NCBI GenBank assembly: GCA_037833965.1
Contig: AP031356.1
Coordinates: forward strand, 13,476,501-13,540,500
Direction of reading: 5' to 3'
Source of the DNA: Marchantia polymorpha subsp. ruderalis
Lineage: Eukaryota; Streptophyta; Marchantiopsida; Marchantiales; Marchantiaceae
Length of the DNA: 64,000 nucleotides
A program made the position numbers and the translations under genes. Position 1 is the first letter of the stretch. Every line of letters begins with the position of its first letter. The notes under the pieces were generated by a model. It was not told the DNA's origin. It ran no database searches and worked only from the letters and a program-made list of their open reading frames with translations. Below are positions 25,344-38,746 of this stretch, piece after piece.

Positions 25344-28300
25344 AATAGGTCAGCCTTACAATTGACTCAGACATTTAGAAAAGCAGTAGCTGAAAAAATT
25401 GTAATGAAAAATAATCTTGCAAACAGCAACCGTCGCAATTCACGTCGGAAAACATATGCATGATAAGAAGTAAGTACATCATGTAACGAAGACCGAGGAA
25501 TCTTTAGTTTATGAGAAAAAAAGCAACAATATCATGAAGAATATGGGTTTGATGACGTCTGCAATACACACGTTTCACATAGACAAGTTCATGTTCAAGA
25601 ATCACTGAAATGTTTGCGCATAAAGAAATTTTTCAGGTTCATGGAAATGGGCTTGCAAGTTCTTCTGTCAAAATAACCTGTGCTATGCCTTATTTTTTAT
25701 TCTCCCCTTTTGATTGTACCGCAAACACTATATCCCCATCTCATTTTATAATAATTTTAATATTTAATTCAATCAATAATGATAATTCAAAATTCAAAAA
25801 GTAAATAAATGAACCTTTTTATGAATAGTTTTTCATGAATTTCAAAATCTAAAGAGTACAATTAGAATGTAAATATGTGATATAAATGATTGTAATAGTG
25901 TATTGAGGCTTTTGAAATATCCAAGAATGCCATTAAATTTCAAAAAATCAAAATAAGTATAAAATAAGTAACTTCATTGAGATGAAATCTACTGCAAAAA
26001 AACAACTGAAATTTGATATACATTATTAATAATGCTAGACTGCAATTATTGTCATAAAATTTTTAAATTAATATCAATTTCAGTATTTCATATTTGATGG
26101 AGGAATCATTTAAGATTTTTGAAAAAATCTATTCAGTGAAATTTGAAGTTGCTTTGTGAACCATTTGATAACTGGATATTTTTTAAGATATGATGAATTA
26201 ACATTCATGAAATTTTTTTGGAAACATTATCAAAGAGGCATTTAATTAATTCTAAAATTTAAATATAGTAAACTTATTTACATGTTTTAACTACAAAACT
26301 TTCATGATAGAGGTTTGAAGATCTAATGTAAATAAAAACTTGAGTAATTACTTATGAGTCAACAATTCAGACTAGAATCTTGGTTAGCTTACTCTGTAAG
26401 TAGTTAATTCAAGTTTTTTGATTACTTAAGTTAGTTGAGTTAAGGTTTAAGTAGATTTTTTTTCATAAATCTAATAATATTGCCATTATATTAAAGTACT
26501 CATGAAAGTTTTTCTTCATATTTTTTAGACATTCTATGAGTTAAGTTTGAGTTGTTGCGTCAACATGATTTGCTTGATATAACAAGGTATTATTAATGTT
26601 GTTGTTAGCGATGTGTTGGTGTGTTTTAGCTACATGTATATTTTCTATAACAATCCATATCATAACAATAATATTGTTGCAATGGAAGATCAATTGTTTG
26701 TCAACATGTTGATCACAAGACTTTGATCGTGAAAAGTTTTGAGAAATTAAATAAAATTAGATCTTATGATCACGTCTTAAATCTGAAATTCTCCAAGTAA
26801 TGCCGCATTATTATGTACAACTCACTTGCGCTGAATATTGTAAAGAGATTTTGGATTAAAATCTTCATCAAAATGTAAACTACATCCATATAAATCTTAA
26901 ATCTTTTTCCTAAATCACAAATTAGATGTAAATATAAAACAAGTAGTTGCATGGATTTATGAGTATTGAAATTAAATTTAATCAAAAATCTAATCATGAT
27001 TAGTTTATCCATGACTAAGTTTATCCAATTATAATTAAATCACGTTCTCAATTATATACTTGTCTTAATCATTATAAATGTCACTAGCCGTCATGTATGA
27101 ACAATACCATTTGTTTTCTATCAAAATTTAGATTTAAAAAATGGTTTGACTACATGTTAGCTTTGATTGATTTGGTGGTTGTTGTCAATTAAACTTAACA
27201 ATAATAAAAAAAAAAGATTAATGACATGTTATTATGTAATATTCTAGAATCATGACGAGCCACAAAAAAGTCATGAAAGTGAAATTTATGAATAAAAGAT
27301 AGTCATATAAAATCTGTAATTGTATATGTGAATTAGTTATGGAGTCAATCAATTAATTAATAATTAATTGATTTATGACTAAGTTTAGCTTAGTGATATT
27401 TATCTACATATCAGATTTTATATATAGATATCAAATTTATATATGACATAATGATTAGCATAATTTTAAAAAATAAAAAATATTTTTAAAAATTTTATCC
27501 CATGCCAAATTTTTAAAAATAATTTAAAAAAGAGTTTCAATACATATTAATTTTCATTTATTTGACTAAATAATAGAATTTTCATTAGTTAAATCAAGTC
27601 TAAAGTTTGAATTTTTGACAAATGGAAGTGAAAGAATATTTAAGATCTCAATGATATATCATCATTTTAATCCAAAGACAAAAGAAAACTTCTAGAAGAT
27701 TCAGATAAACCGATGACATGTTGACACTTAACGGAAACAAGTCATACTTATCAAAATTAATCTTATAAAATTTAGTTATATAAAACTTATCATAATTTAT
27801 TATGGTAATTTTTCCAAAATTTTAAATAGATAGCTAGAAATAAATGTCTCAAGCAAGTTTTGGAGAATTTTTTTTAATCTAAAAACTTATTTCATCAATG
27901 AAAGTTAGTTTTTTGAAATTGCAAATTATTTTGAAATGTTAATGAGCATTAATCTAGAATAATAAGTGGAGATATTGTGTGAAAATGTGTTTCAAATGCG
28001 CGCATGTAGATGAAGTTCATACTTTTACGAGTTGTAACACTAGGGTTTAGAAAAAAATTCATTTGATAATAAATCGTAAACTGTGAAATTGAAATAACTC
28101 AAATTGTTTTACTTTTCCTAATATAAATACTTTAAATTTATACACAAACATAAGGTATTCTTTTCATCTACCAATTCACTCACAATGAATTGATGAGATG
28201 GCAGATATATTTAATGAGCATAGCAATTGATGACATATTGCTCTGAATCAACACACTAACTAGCACACGGATTGCTAACATGACAATATGGATATTCCAC

Positions 28301-28847
28301 TATATTATATTCCACTCAAAATTGAGTAGAATTATTCAATTTAAATCTTTTCTTTAGTTGTAACTAACTAAAGTTGGTTATAAAATCATGATGACCTACC
28401 AAAAAGACATCTAATATAAATCTAAGTGAAAGTTAAACTGAATATCAAAGAATTTTAAAAAAATAAAATTTTTGAAATTAAATTTTAAGAGTTTTTCTTA
28501 TAACTCTCTTGAGTTCACAAGCCGTCTCATCCGTGACATTTAACATCTTTGAATCGTGCACACATGTGTGATTTTGAAGATTACAATAAGCAAGTTTTTT
28601 AATATATCACAATTTGATATTGAAATTATAGAAATATCTTTTGAGAAAATCTCTAGTTTATATTATCTATGTAGTACTTTGGATGGCAATTGCAAGGATC
28701 ATTCAATGTATTGATGAAATTGAATTGACTTGCAAGTAAGATAATTGCAATAAATGAAATAAAATATTGAAACGTATGAAAAAAATTGTTATTGCTGAAA
28801 GATATTGGTCTTTAGTGTTTTGTTTTCAAGTGTTTGTTTGGAATTTT
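25344..28847. other. AT-rich gene-poor tract
   Basis: About 3.5 kb with dense stops in all frames. No feature could be supported. Confidence 0.55.
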
Positions 28848-28922
28848 TTAGATGATGTTGAAAATGCATCTTATTGTGAGTATGTCTTACTCACAATAAG
28901 ATGCATTTTCAACATCATCTAA
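28848..28922. repeat. Perfect 35-bp palindrome with 5-base loop
   Basis: Arms 28848-28882 and 28888-28922 are exact reverse complements; the loop is TGTCT. Confidence 0.97.
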
Positions 28923-30600
28923 TCATTCACTGTTTGACTTGGCGTTACGAGTTGTTGGAAAATTTTTAGCTTGCTTTTTCATCGTTCAAGTATAAATCAG
29001 AGTTGAAAAAAAAAATATTAAACTTAAACAAAGCGATCATGTAAAGAATTGCTTTTGAAAGTCAAAAGAAAGAGCAATGTTTGTTTGAGCTAGCAGAATA
29101 GATTGATGGTTGTGGAACGATTTTTTTTTCAATTTTTGTAACACGCAGATATACACACGTTTGATAATTTTAACATATCTTTGATCTTTTGTTGAATAGA
29201 TTGATCATCAAGATTATTAAGTTAGTTTTTTTGAGTTTGTAGTATATCATCAATATTTTGAGTAAGAAAGAAGAGTAAAAAATTCAACATTAGCACAAAA
29301 AGGAGAACCAATAAACAAACAAAATTGATTAAGAGCTGGGAAAAAATGTATTAAATGGAAGAAAAAATGGATTAGAGAAAAGAAGTATTGGCCACACGCA
29401 TGTTGAAATAGTCAGCGATGCCACTTAAATGATCATTTTAACTTTGAGTTTGATGTCTGCAAATCATCTTGTTGTTGCTACTCCTTTGCTACTATTTTAC
29501 TCCGTCAATTGTTTGTATTGTGTTGATGTTATCTTGTTTTGATCAATACAATGATTATAAAGATTAAATATGATAATAGGGGATTTTTTTATCTTTTGCT
29601 CCGTCTTTACAGCAAAAACTATCTTTAAATCAATTTTCTTTTCATTTTTTGGATTGTTTTTCTGAATATTTATAATCTTGAATCACTCAATAAACAATCA
29701 TTGACATTTTTTTGAGATTCTTCATTATCTATGACTATCTTGCTCTCCTTAAAAACAAAAAGTCTTGCATTTTTTAGTTCAAATGAAATTGCAAGAACAT
29801 ATAGTGTAGTTAAAAGTATTTTGCTTGATATATTAAAGCATTTAATCATATTCAAGAAATGAATTCAATCTGGAAAAAAAGAAATGAAGAAATTGTATCT
29901 CAAAGCAAAATTTTTATAAATGCTTATGATATATTCGTATCAAACAGAGTGAGTACATGAATGCACATGAGGATGCAGGTTATGATTTTAAATATGATGA
30001 GATTGGGAGTTGAATTTTTTTTTTAACTGAAAAAACAATTAAGCAAGGCTTAGGCCTTAGAAAAAAAGTGCGTATTCTTGTTATAATTCATTTTGAAAAT
30101 AAAACGTGTCAAATGTTGAAAAAAAAAACCAATTAAAAATGGAACAATTATGTAGGGATGAAAAAATTTTGAAAGTTGCAAAACAAGAATTGACCAAGGA
30201 TCTAAATTTATCATTTTAGTTGCACTATCTTGCCAAAAGGAGTAAAGTTGTCTCATTCCATATGTGTTTGCATAGATTTGGATCTTTTTCTTCTCCAAAC
30301 AAATATGATGTTTTAGAGAAACAATCCTCAGATTTAAGAATGCAATTCCATGTTGTTTACCATTTTGACCAATCATTAGCTAAGTGCTAATTCTGAATTT
30401 AAAAGTTGAACTCAAGTTGATGTTTTTTGCAAAAATCAAAGAAAGTGTTTACTTAAAAACATTTAGAATATAATAATCAAATTTATTGATGGAGAAATAC
30501 ATTTAGTTTATTACGTTACGCATGGAATATTTTGTATGGAATATTTTGTATCTTGATGCCACAATTGTTCATCTCGTTCCATTAAATTACATCATTGTCT
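28923..30600. other. AT-rich intergenic DNA
   Basis: No gene or RNA feature supported. Confidence 0.55.
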
Positions 30601-30651
30601 TTCACAATGGGTTCTTCTCTTGCAACCTGCAAGAGAAAAACCCATTGTGAA
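30601..30651. repeat. 24-bp palindrome with 3-base loop
   Basis: Arms 30601-30624 and 30628-30651 pair with one mismatch around ACC. Confidence 0.95.
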
Positions 30652-31620
30652 TCTAGCACAATTTGCTAACGGCCAACTTCCACGTGAATCTAAAACTACA
30701 AATCTGATTGGAAGACGAAACTGGAATGTTAAATCTTCACCTTCCTATGCTGGTCATCCCATTCTCTCTACTTCAGATTTGCTTGGATGGGTATAAGCCG
30801 CGGTGAAAGCTGGTGCGGTTGATGATTGTTGTGTGCCAATCTTACTCACTGCCCCAAATGCATAGGTGGATAAAACCAATAAATCTTTGTGAAATCAATC
30901 AGGTTGATGGTTTAATGCAATAAAACTGGAAATTTGGTGGGTTTAATTATTGACACGTTGACGTTTTTGAAATGATTTCATCAAGCAAAAGTGACAAGTG
31001 TAAGTTTCTAATAGAGACTTGCACTTGTCGTAGTATTCACCTCATTAAAATCAAATTAAAGCCCATTTATGTGGCCTCAGTAACATCGGATTAAACACTA
31101 ATACCCAATAAAACCCCACCTGGTATAACCGTGCCGTGTCACCCTTGCCCACATGTGATCAATCCATCATAATTTGCATCTAAAGAAAACCCAGTCTTGC
31201 AAATATCTACAAAAATTTCTGCAACATCACCAATTTTATCAAATCTGTTTTGCTTTGCATTTGCATGGTTAGTGAGAGCTCAGCGAAAGATAAGTTTCTA
31301 AGGCATGTGCCTACAGTCTATTATTAATTTTAACTCAGGTGTGGCATATTCCTCGTTAATGATTTTGAATCAACTCAATTTGATTGCTTCGCACCACAGT
31401 CACGGAAGAGAGAAAAGTCCAAATGAAAAAAATTGTACCGCGACAATGTGGACATGGCCAACAAACCTACTGGACGAGTAGGACAATCTGCTCTCTTGTT
31501 GGAATATGCACTATAGTCGTCCATACATTGATTTGGTAAGGGCTCTCTGCTGAGTACTTCTATAACATGAGAATTCTCCAACATGTCTTCCATTTTCGTC
31601 CATGAAAAACCTTACGAAAA
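30652..31620. other. Intergenic, mixed composition
   Basis: Less AT-rich than the tract before it. A frame near 30720-30870 is interrupted by stops and matches nothing I know. Confidence 0.5.
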
Positions 31621-31621
31621 A

Positions 31622-31795
31622 AGGTATGTACCATAAATGGTAATAGATCAACCCCGTGGGACCCAAAGGGTGAAAAATATAGTACAAGCGAAAAACCGCA
31701 AACAAGTGAAAAGACCCTAAAGATCATCAACGGTAACTAATGTTGTCACTAATATAACAACCAAAATCAAAATGTACTAACTACATACCTCGTGC
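31622..31795 (-). mobile_element. LINE 3'-tail relic, second copy
   Basis: The reverse complement aligns with the 3' end of the LINE at 14.6-14.8 kb. Both have the TTAGTTACCGTT block, the TTTGGGTCCCAC block and TCTATTACCATTTA in the same order, with substitutions and small indels. Only the end of the coding region and the 3' tail remain, as expected for a 5'-truncated insertion. Confidence 0.75.
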
Positions 31796-31799
31796 ACTA

Positions 31800-32560
31800 A
31801 ATCATCTAGCCAATCATTAGCACACTTTGGGAATGGTTGAAGCCGTGGATTGTATTCTCTGCCGCATCTGTAAACTCGGCCGAAGATGAAACCTTACCAT
31901 ATCGGGGTCGAGGGAAGTCACAACGAGCTCAATTTGGTAGTGGCAGTGCTTTGATGTTTCTTATGACCTCTGCTTCCACCTCCCGCGGAAGCAAAGTTTT
32001 TTTTGGTGAGATTAAATCATCACTATCGCAAGACCCGATGCCACATTAGAATCCCCTCATCATGCGATGGATATTTTGGCTGTGCAGATGAAGAGCTCGT
32101 AACCATCTAGAAACAATGCAATTTTGAATAAGAGAATAATCTAATGGTTGTTTATCCATACCATTTCCATATCACTTGCATCGGAACTCGACAAGTGTAC
32201 TGCATCCGTGGTTGGGCGACACGCACTTCGACAGCTATTACGTACACAGACGCGCACTAGCTGTCAATGCGCTCCCGCCAATGGTTCAGTACCTTCAAGC
32301 GAACTACGTGGAGGGACCAACGACGTGACGACATCTTTTAATATGAATCAAATCAATATTCTTCCTCTGAGTAGAAACTTGGATGTACTGTACAAAGTTA
32401 GCATGTCTTGGATGTAGTAAGACGTAGTTCACACCACGACTGGTTCGCGTGGCCCATTCCATGGTGGAACATTCCGCTACATTGCGCTCCATTCTGACAT
32501 CTCCATTTTGGCGGTACCACCGTATCTGGAGAAGGCTCGAATACCAAAGGACTAAATCAC
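31800..32560. other. Intergenic, no gene supported
   Basis: Short frames on both strands without ATG-anchored family similarity. This lies 5' of the divergent pair described next. Confidence 0.45.
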
Positions 32561-32565
32561 GACGG

Positions 32566-32898
32566 TCACTTGAAGAGAGTGGTGAGTGGCCAAATTAGGC
32601 CTCTTCCAAGATGAACCAGCTCACGTAACGTCCGAAGGACGGGTGGGCCACCGGGCCGGGTCTTGCGCAGTTTGGACGCGGCGTCGCAGTCAACCCCGTC
32701 CCCAATAGGAACTCGTCCGTCAGCGAGAACCTCCAACTTGGAACCCTTCCAAGTCCACAAGGAGATCCAGAGACACGGGATGATGATCCATTCAGCCTCC
32801 AATTTAGGAGTGCCTCCATTGTGAAGAGCAGTTTCGGCGGCGGGAGCTGGTGCGTCGACAGCGAAGAAGAAGAAACAGAGAAGAAACGATGCTGGCAT
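32566..32898 (-). CDS. Possible small secreted protein, unrecognised
   Basis: An ATG at 32896-32898 opens a 110-residue frame. It begins MPASFLLCFFFFAVDAPAPA, a good signal-peptide pattern with possible cleavage after the Ala-rich stretch. The rest is basic and tryptophan-containing, with two cysteines after the signal peptide. No known peptide-hormone motif was seen. The ATG lies 160 bases from the ATG of the ceramidase-like gene on the other strand, so the space between would be a divergent promoter. It may equally be untranslated leader or promoter DNA. Confidence 0.25.
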   Translation of the reverse strand: MPASFLLCFFFFAVDAPAPAAETALHNGGTPKLEAEWIIIPCLWISLWTWKGSKLEVLADGRVPIGDGVDCDAASKLRKTRPGGPPVLRTLRELVHLGRGLIWPLTTLFK

Positions 32899-33057
32899 TT
32901 TCGGTGTTTGGGCAGATTGGGGCGAGAGATGATCAGTCTTGTGAATTTGCTGTCTCTGAGGGCGATTGGAATGGAGATGTAGAAGTGGTCGACTGGGAAT
33001 TATCATTGGGATTCTCTTCAAAGTGAGCGTTCTTGAAGATTCCGGCGGCTGAAAGTC

Positions 33058-36053
33058 ATGGCGATGTCGAGTCGCGACCAGAAGTTGATGTGGTGGGGTG
33101 CAGCTTTGCTGCTATTCGTTCTCCTCATGCTCGTGACGCCAAAGATTCCTCAAGATCAAAGCTATCACAATTTTGCGGATCGTCGCAACTACTTCGGTTG
33201 GATTCGATGTTACTTTCCCCCTGATTTTTTGAATGATTTGCTTCCAGTACGTTGTGTAGGAGTCCCCGTCAACAAGTTTTCCGACTCGCTGAAGTTCTGG
33301 ATAAATTGGTCAATTTCAAGAACGGGAATCGAAGTGGAAGGGGAATGGTCATATCGTCGCCTGTTTTCCAACATAAGGGGTGCTGTCAACAGACATCGAT
33401 GGATTCACTACTTTGAATGCTAGTGTAATGTAGAGCCGCGATGGTCATGAAGGTTTTTTGAGGTGGTGAGGTTTTGTTCATAGCATCACCCACATAAGAC
33501 AATGCGAGATTTACAAACTGTGTAGATCAACACAGATTGCTTCTCAGTGCCCACGGCACCAGTTCGAGGAGGTGTTCTGATCAAAAAGATCAGATTGCAT
33601 AGAAGAACACTGCTCTTAGCTGAGACTTACGCACTGTGTGTTGCTTCTGTCAGGAATCCCGAATACTCTCAACGTTGTTTCCAACTTTCCTTTCTTAGTC
33701 ATTGGTGTTATTGGACTGGTTCTCACCCTTCACGGAAATACATTCGCCTTGAGGTAACCTTTTTTTGAATCACAATTGTGTTGTTTCGTGCTCAGATTTG
33801 GAGGAAAAATAAACGCTGATATCTTTGTATGCGCAGCTTGAAGGGAGAATTATGGGGATGGACGGCATTTTTTTTTGGAATAGCATCAACGTCCTTCGGT
33901 TCCGCTTACTATCATCTCAAGCCCAGCGATGCTCGCCTTGTTTGGGACCGTCTTCCTGTGAGTTTTACGCAGCTATGAACCCTTCTTCCGTTTCTTTTCC
34001 AGACTCCTTACCTTCACGTGCGTGAGTTCTCTTTTCACTAACACAAATCTGAATTTATCATATTCACCTTCTTCATAGGAAAGTGGAATTTTTATGAGAA
34101 GTGCAGATATTAACTTACAGTGCCATTGAAGTGAAGTTGAGGTCAAGCGGATCACTGAGTTGGCACTGGGACGTGTATCTACGTCTCATTTGGGCACTAG
34201 CATGTGTTTGTAGAGCATTATCTATCCAAAGAGCAGTGGAAAACTTTCCACTGCTCAAGAAAGAGCTGAATGTAGGAGAAAGCATCTTTACTCCAGCCCA
34301 GTGCGCTTCTGAGTGTTTTAGTTTGGCTTATCAGGTTCTGTGCATGAATGTAATAAGATTTACGCACAATGTACTGCGTAGAACTTTGAACATGAGTGTG
34401 TTTTGGGAAAGTGCCAACAACAATAGCAGATTTATTCTGTGAGTCTAGCAGATTCTTGAAAACTTATTTGGGAAACCTGTTTCTAGCAAGCTCTTCTTAT
34501 TCAGCATCTACCACGGCCTTGAACCATTGCATCATTTAAGTTCTATGAACAATGACAGGCGTATTCTAATTTTGCAGATGACGATTGCATTTTCATCAGT
34601 GATGGCAGTATTTATCATTGAAAGAATAGATGAAGTCACTGGAAGAGCATCACTTGCCCCACTTCTTGGGGCTGGAGTCGTTAGTGTTGGTTATTGGTGG
34701 TACTTGCCCTTCCCATCAAACTTGAAGACGCAGTCTTTGATTGTTTTCGGAAAGAGTATAAGCATTATGTGTGCAGTGTGTCTGTTTAATAGATTAGCAA
34801 CAGGGGATGGGGGCGTTTAACCTGGTTATGGGTTTCTCTTGCAAATTGGAAGATTTTTCTTCTCAGGACGTGCATTCTCATTCTCATCGGCTGTGTACGT
34901 TTGTCTTTCTCCCTATTCATCATTCGTCTTGAACAATTGTACAGGTTCGCTGACGACCTCCGACTCTACGCCTTGGTGCAGTTTGTCCCCTGTGTAGCAA
35001 TTCCTGCCATGACTATAGCCTTGCCTCCAAGATACTCGCATTCATCATATTGGCTTTGGGCTGCAGGTACGCTCAACATTTGTATGTTGGTGTCATGTTT
35101 CAAGAGCTACATCTTCTAGTGCGAATACCGGGATCGCTTAAAAAGTCGCTCTGAGTTACAAGTTTCAATTTTTCTTTACTTTAGGTACTGGATGAATTCA
35201 AGTTGCTCTTTTTGGATTATGTAGCAGCATGTGTAGACGCAACTAATCAAGAGTAAAGATATGTTCTATAGCTGAAGTTAATGATATATATTCGTAATAT
35301 ATATTCGTTGCTTCTGTTGTCATCATTACATAATCGGAGTTACTTCTATGGTATCTCCGAGTGCTAGTCTGATAGTTTGCTGGAAAAATAGGTTTTTATC
35401 TGTTGGCGAAGGTGCTAGAAGCGAATGATATGAAGTTTTACCGATGGACAAAGTTTTTGGCGAGCGGCCACACTCTGAAGCATCTGAGTGCCGCAATGGT
35501 CCCGGTTTTTATCATTATCATGCTCTACAAACGAAACATGCGCAATGAGAGGTGGTTATCCTATCCCGCGCTCTACCTTACTTTAGTAGGCAAGTTCATT
35601 CCTCTTGATTGCAACTGTAGTTTTTTAAGTCTGGCAAAAGACAAGAATTACTGTCGAGGATCTGAAGTACATCTTGTCGTGCAAGATTTATGAAGTTGAG
35701 ACCAATATTTCTATGTCTTTCAGACTCAATGATGTTCTTCGTGGTTTTAAATACTCAAGAGATTAAGGCCCTCTTTGATAGGACTGCCTATTGGCCTTTT
35801 GACGCAGTTGAAACTTTTCTTAAGATGTCTTGTGAGGAAATTATTAGATGTACACATGCTTTCGATTAGTCATATAGATGTTGGATGTACTAATGAAATG
35901 AATACCTGCAGGCAAAGCATGCTTGATAGATGGAAAGGACAGTGGAGAGGAACCAATGCTGTAAGAGATGAGAGGGACACTACAGGCTCCAAGTGGAGAT
36001 ACTATTGGTCAGGCTCACAAGAGCAGGCTCAGAGTCTTGTCTCGGAGACCTGA
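33058..36053 (+). CDS. CREST-superfamily / alkaline-ceramidase-like multi-pass membrane protein
   Basis: Seven exons join in phase: 33058-33196, 33654-33753, 33837-33957, 34578-34699, 34945-35066, 35392-35551 and 35912-36053 (TGA), giving 301 residues. A second ATG six bases into exon 1 could also be used. An N-terminal membrane segment (WWGAALLLFVLLMLVTP) precedes DRRNYFGIPNTLNVVSNFPF. The CREST metal-site residues are present: S102-x3-H106 in FGSAYYHLKPSDARLVWDRL, D117, and H228-x3-H232 in SGHTLKHL. CREST proteins include alkaline ceramidases, PAQR receptors and Per1; the closest plant relatives I recall are annotated as alkaline phytoceramidase-like. Amide-hydrolase activity on a lipid is therefore an inference. 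Multiple hydrophobic segments suggest an ER/Golgi location. Every splice junction is GT-AG and phase-consistent. Confidence 0.88.
34231..34256. repeat. 12-bp perfect hairpin in an intron
   Basis: Arms 34231-34242 and 34245-34256 with a 2-base loop, inside intron 3 of the ceramidase-like gene. Confidence 0.85.
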
Positions 36054-38746
36054 AACAGACTTCTTTATCAAGACTGCATACGTCTGGTCTGGTCTCAATA
36101 TCGTAAGGACTTTGAAAAAAATTTAGGCAACAGGGATCAGGGATCTTCTACATATTTATCAGCGTGGAAACAGCCAATACTGAAGGGTTGCTGTTTCCAG
36201 CGATGGGTCTGAGTGGAGTGTACTCTCCACGTGGACATCTGCTTTCGCACATCGCCTTGATATCATCTTAGTCCTTAAAATTTGATCAAGTACAACCCAT
36301 CGGCTTGTTGGCCATCGTGTGGGTTCAATACAATGAACAAGCTGTTTGGGGGTCCGGACTTAATAACTCGATGCGAAGGTAACTGTAGGAAAGGGTAAGG
36401 TAGATCTTCTTAAGGAGCATGGAGACCCTCATTGGCAGACATGTAGCACTCTTTTCCGGTTCATGCCGGGTACATCCCATTGTACAAGCACCCAAATTAT
36501 TTGGCCTCGCTTTCACTACATTGTACTTTGCAATGTATATTAGTATTTTCAAGCTTATTTGGTGCGTGATTTACGAGTTACTAGATTCTCATTCGTGGAA
36601 TGTCATCATCTCGGACATCTATGTAACTGCATATTCCACTCACACTATGGATGGGTTGGAAGCTGTTGGAACCACACTTGTGGTGGGCCATAGTCTGCAA
36701 TCGTCTGAAATCTCGTGAGAGCTATTATTGACAGAAATACTCGTATCTCTCCGTCAATAGGAAGAGCGTTTCCAGGTTCAGTTTCCTTTCATGCTTCCTT
36801 CTATACAGGGGGATTATATGCCTACAATGTGTACGCAGTTGTGATTGCGGCTTATCCGTATTCACCTGTTTCAAAGATGGAACACAGTTTTCTCGCTGTG
36901 AAGAACGAGGGCCATTCTTAGAATGTATGTCATTAGCTAAAGAGTTTTTTGTTTGCAGTGTCGGATGGTTTTGTAGTCATCAACAGATACTTTTGTCCAT
37001 CTCATTTCACTAAGAAATGCCATCAACTCACTGCGCACGGCAGGTCGTTCTCGGCTAGCTTTGGTATGTACACATTTCATACCAGTTCTGAAAATTTGAC
37101 AATTGTGCCGTCGACATTCCTTTGTCGGAAGCAGGAAATCTGCCCTACGCATGACGGACATAAATGTGATGAAAGTGAGTCTCAATGTGCAAACGTTAGT
37201 CCAGCTCAGTCCTCCGAAATTTAACATATGCAATTTGTGCGGACTTTTGTCTTCTGTGTATATCTTGGTCTAAGGATCCGTGCCAAGAGACTAGTGCAAG
37301 AGACTAGCCCAGACTAGACTCTACTTGCTTCTGCAGTCCGCGATCAATTAATCAAATAGGTACACACGCAAGATTCTGCGCCTCCTTGATTTTGCAATTT
37401 CCTTGGAGCTGTGTTTGGTGGCCGATATATTCAACTTTCAGTGGGGTCCCTACGTCTTTGACCGATTATTGCGCCTGAATGTAGGATGGACCGTCAATTC
37501 AGCTTTTGTTTCCCTACTCTGGAGTAGGTTTTGAGATTCTCTGTTCGGCAAACAGTCGGCTGTGATGCGACGCCTTTACATAATTGACCTCCTGTAGTTT
37601 GGCCAAAAGGTTGCTTACATGCAACTTCCAATTTTCATCATTCCGTGTGCCTGTTTTACTCGTTTAGACATCAGAGCTAGGAGACAAATAGGGGAAAGAT
37701 TCATCGGAGTGCTTCCGTCACGCACGAAGCAAAGTAACATGCTTAGTACATCAACCGCCCCACAATTCTCGGTGAGGTCTATTCGCACCTGTGGGGCCGT
37801 TACTCTTCAATCTCCTGCATTCCTGCAACATGTACTTGCCGAGAAACCTACATAGAGTCAGGGTCAAGTGATGGTAAATACAGGTCCGGTAGGTCCACCT
37901 GGACGATCAATAGGCGTTTCGGTCCCATAAACCGTTTTTTAACTTCACTTTTGGTCTCTCTATATACATTTTGGCTTTCTCTTTGTCCACTACTCTTGCC
38001 ATGTGCCAAGTCTAGAGTCAGCACACTTCGTTGGCAGCCAGGCCTAGGCAGGTTACCCTGAACACGGCTGGTTTGCTCCATCCCGTAGCCTCCACTCAGC
38101 CGTCCCGTCAACTTTTCGGCCCGCAGAATGGTGATTATTCTGTCCAATGTCAAGTGATCCTGTCTTGTATGGGAAATAACGTGCCTATCGCAGTAGAGTC
38201 GTGAAAGGAAGTAGGCTTCTACAATCTATCTGCCAATTTCTAAACCTTGATTATGCAACTGGCCAGAAAGTTCCATCGGTGTCCAGAGTAAACGCATCAA
38301 ATACGCCTCGGGAGGACTAGGAATCCAGAAACGTGCTAGCAGCATCCACCGCAATATTGCATAAATGTCCACAGTAATTTGACCTTGACCTTTTTCTATC
38401 TCTTAGTAGTTGCCGCAAGGTACAGTCCTGTATGAATTTCATCTTCTCGTTATAAGGAATCAGCACAGTATTGTTTATTCGAACAAGGCAGAATAATCAA
38501 CATTCAAACAAGCAAACAAGCAATAGGGCACAGAAAGCATGAATGTGCAAAGCTCACTAGTCCTATCAAAGTCCCCTTCGACGACCTTATCTTCATATTA
38601 ATGGCTGGCACAATGTACAATTCTTAGTACAGTCTTGAAAAGCAATGATTGATGGGAAAAAAATGTATGAACTAATTTTACAGAAGGAAGAATTTTTCTT
38701 CTTTCAAATGTTACAAATTCATCTAAAAGTAACGAAAATTGCTGTC
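36054..38746. other. Intergenic between two converging genes
   Basis: Lies between the 3' ends of the plus-strand CREST gene and the minus-strand CtpA gene, so it contains both 3' untranslated regions. Frames of 60-100 codons occur on both strands, but none matches a family I know, and most lack an ATG at the first codon. Confidence 0.5.

Noticed and set aside
36054..38153. Several 60-100 codon frames between the CREST and CtpA genes
   Set aside because: They lie in the shared 3' flank of converging genes, many lack ATG, and none resembles a protein.
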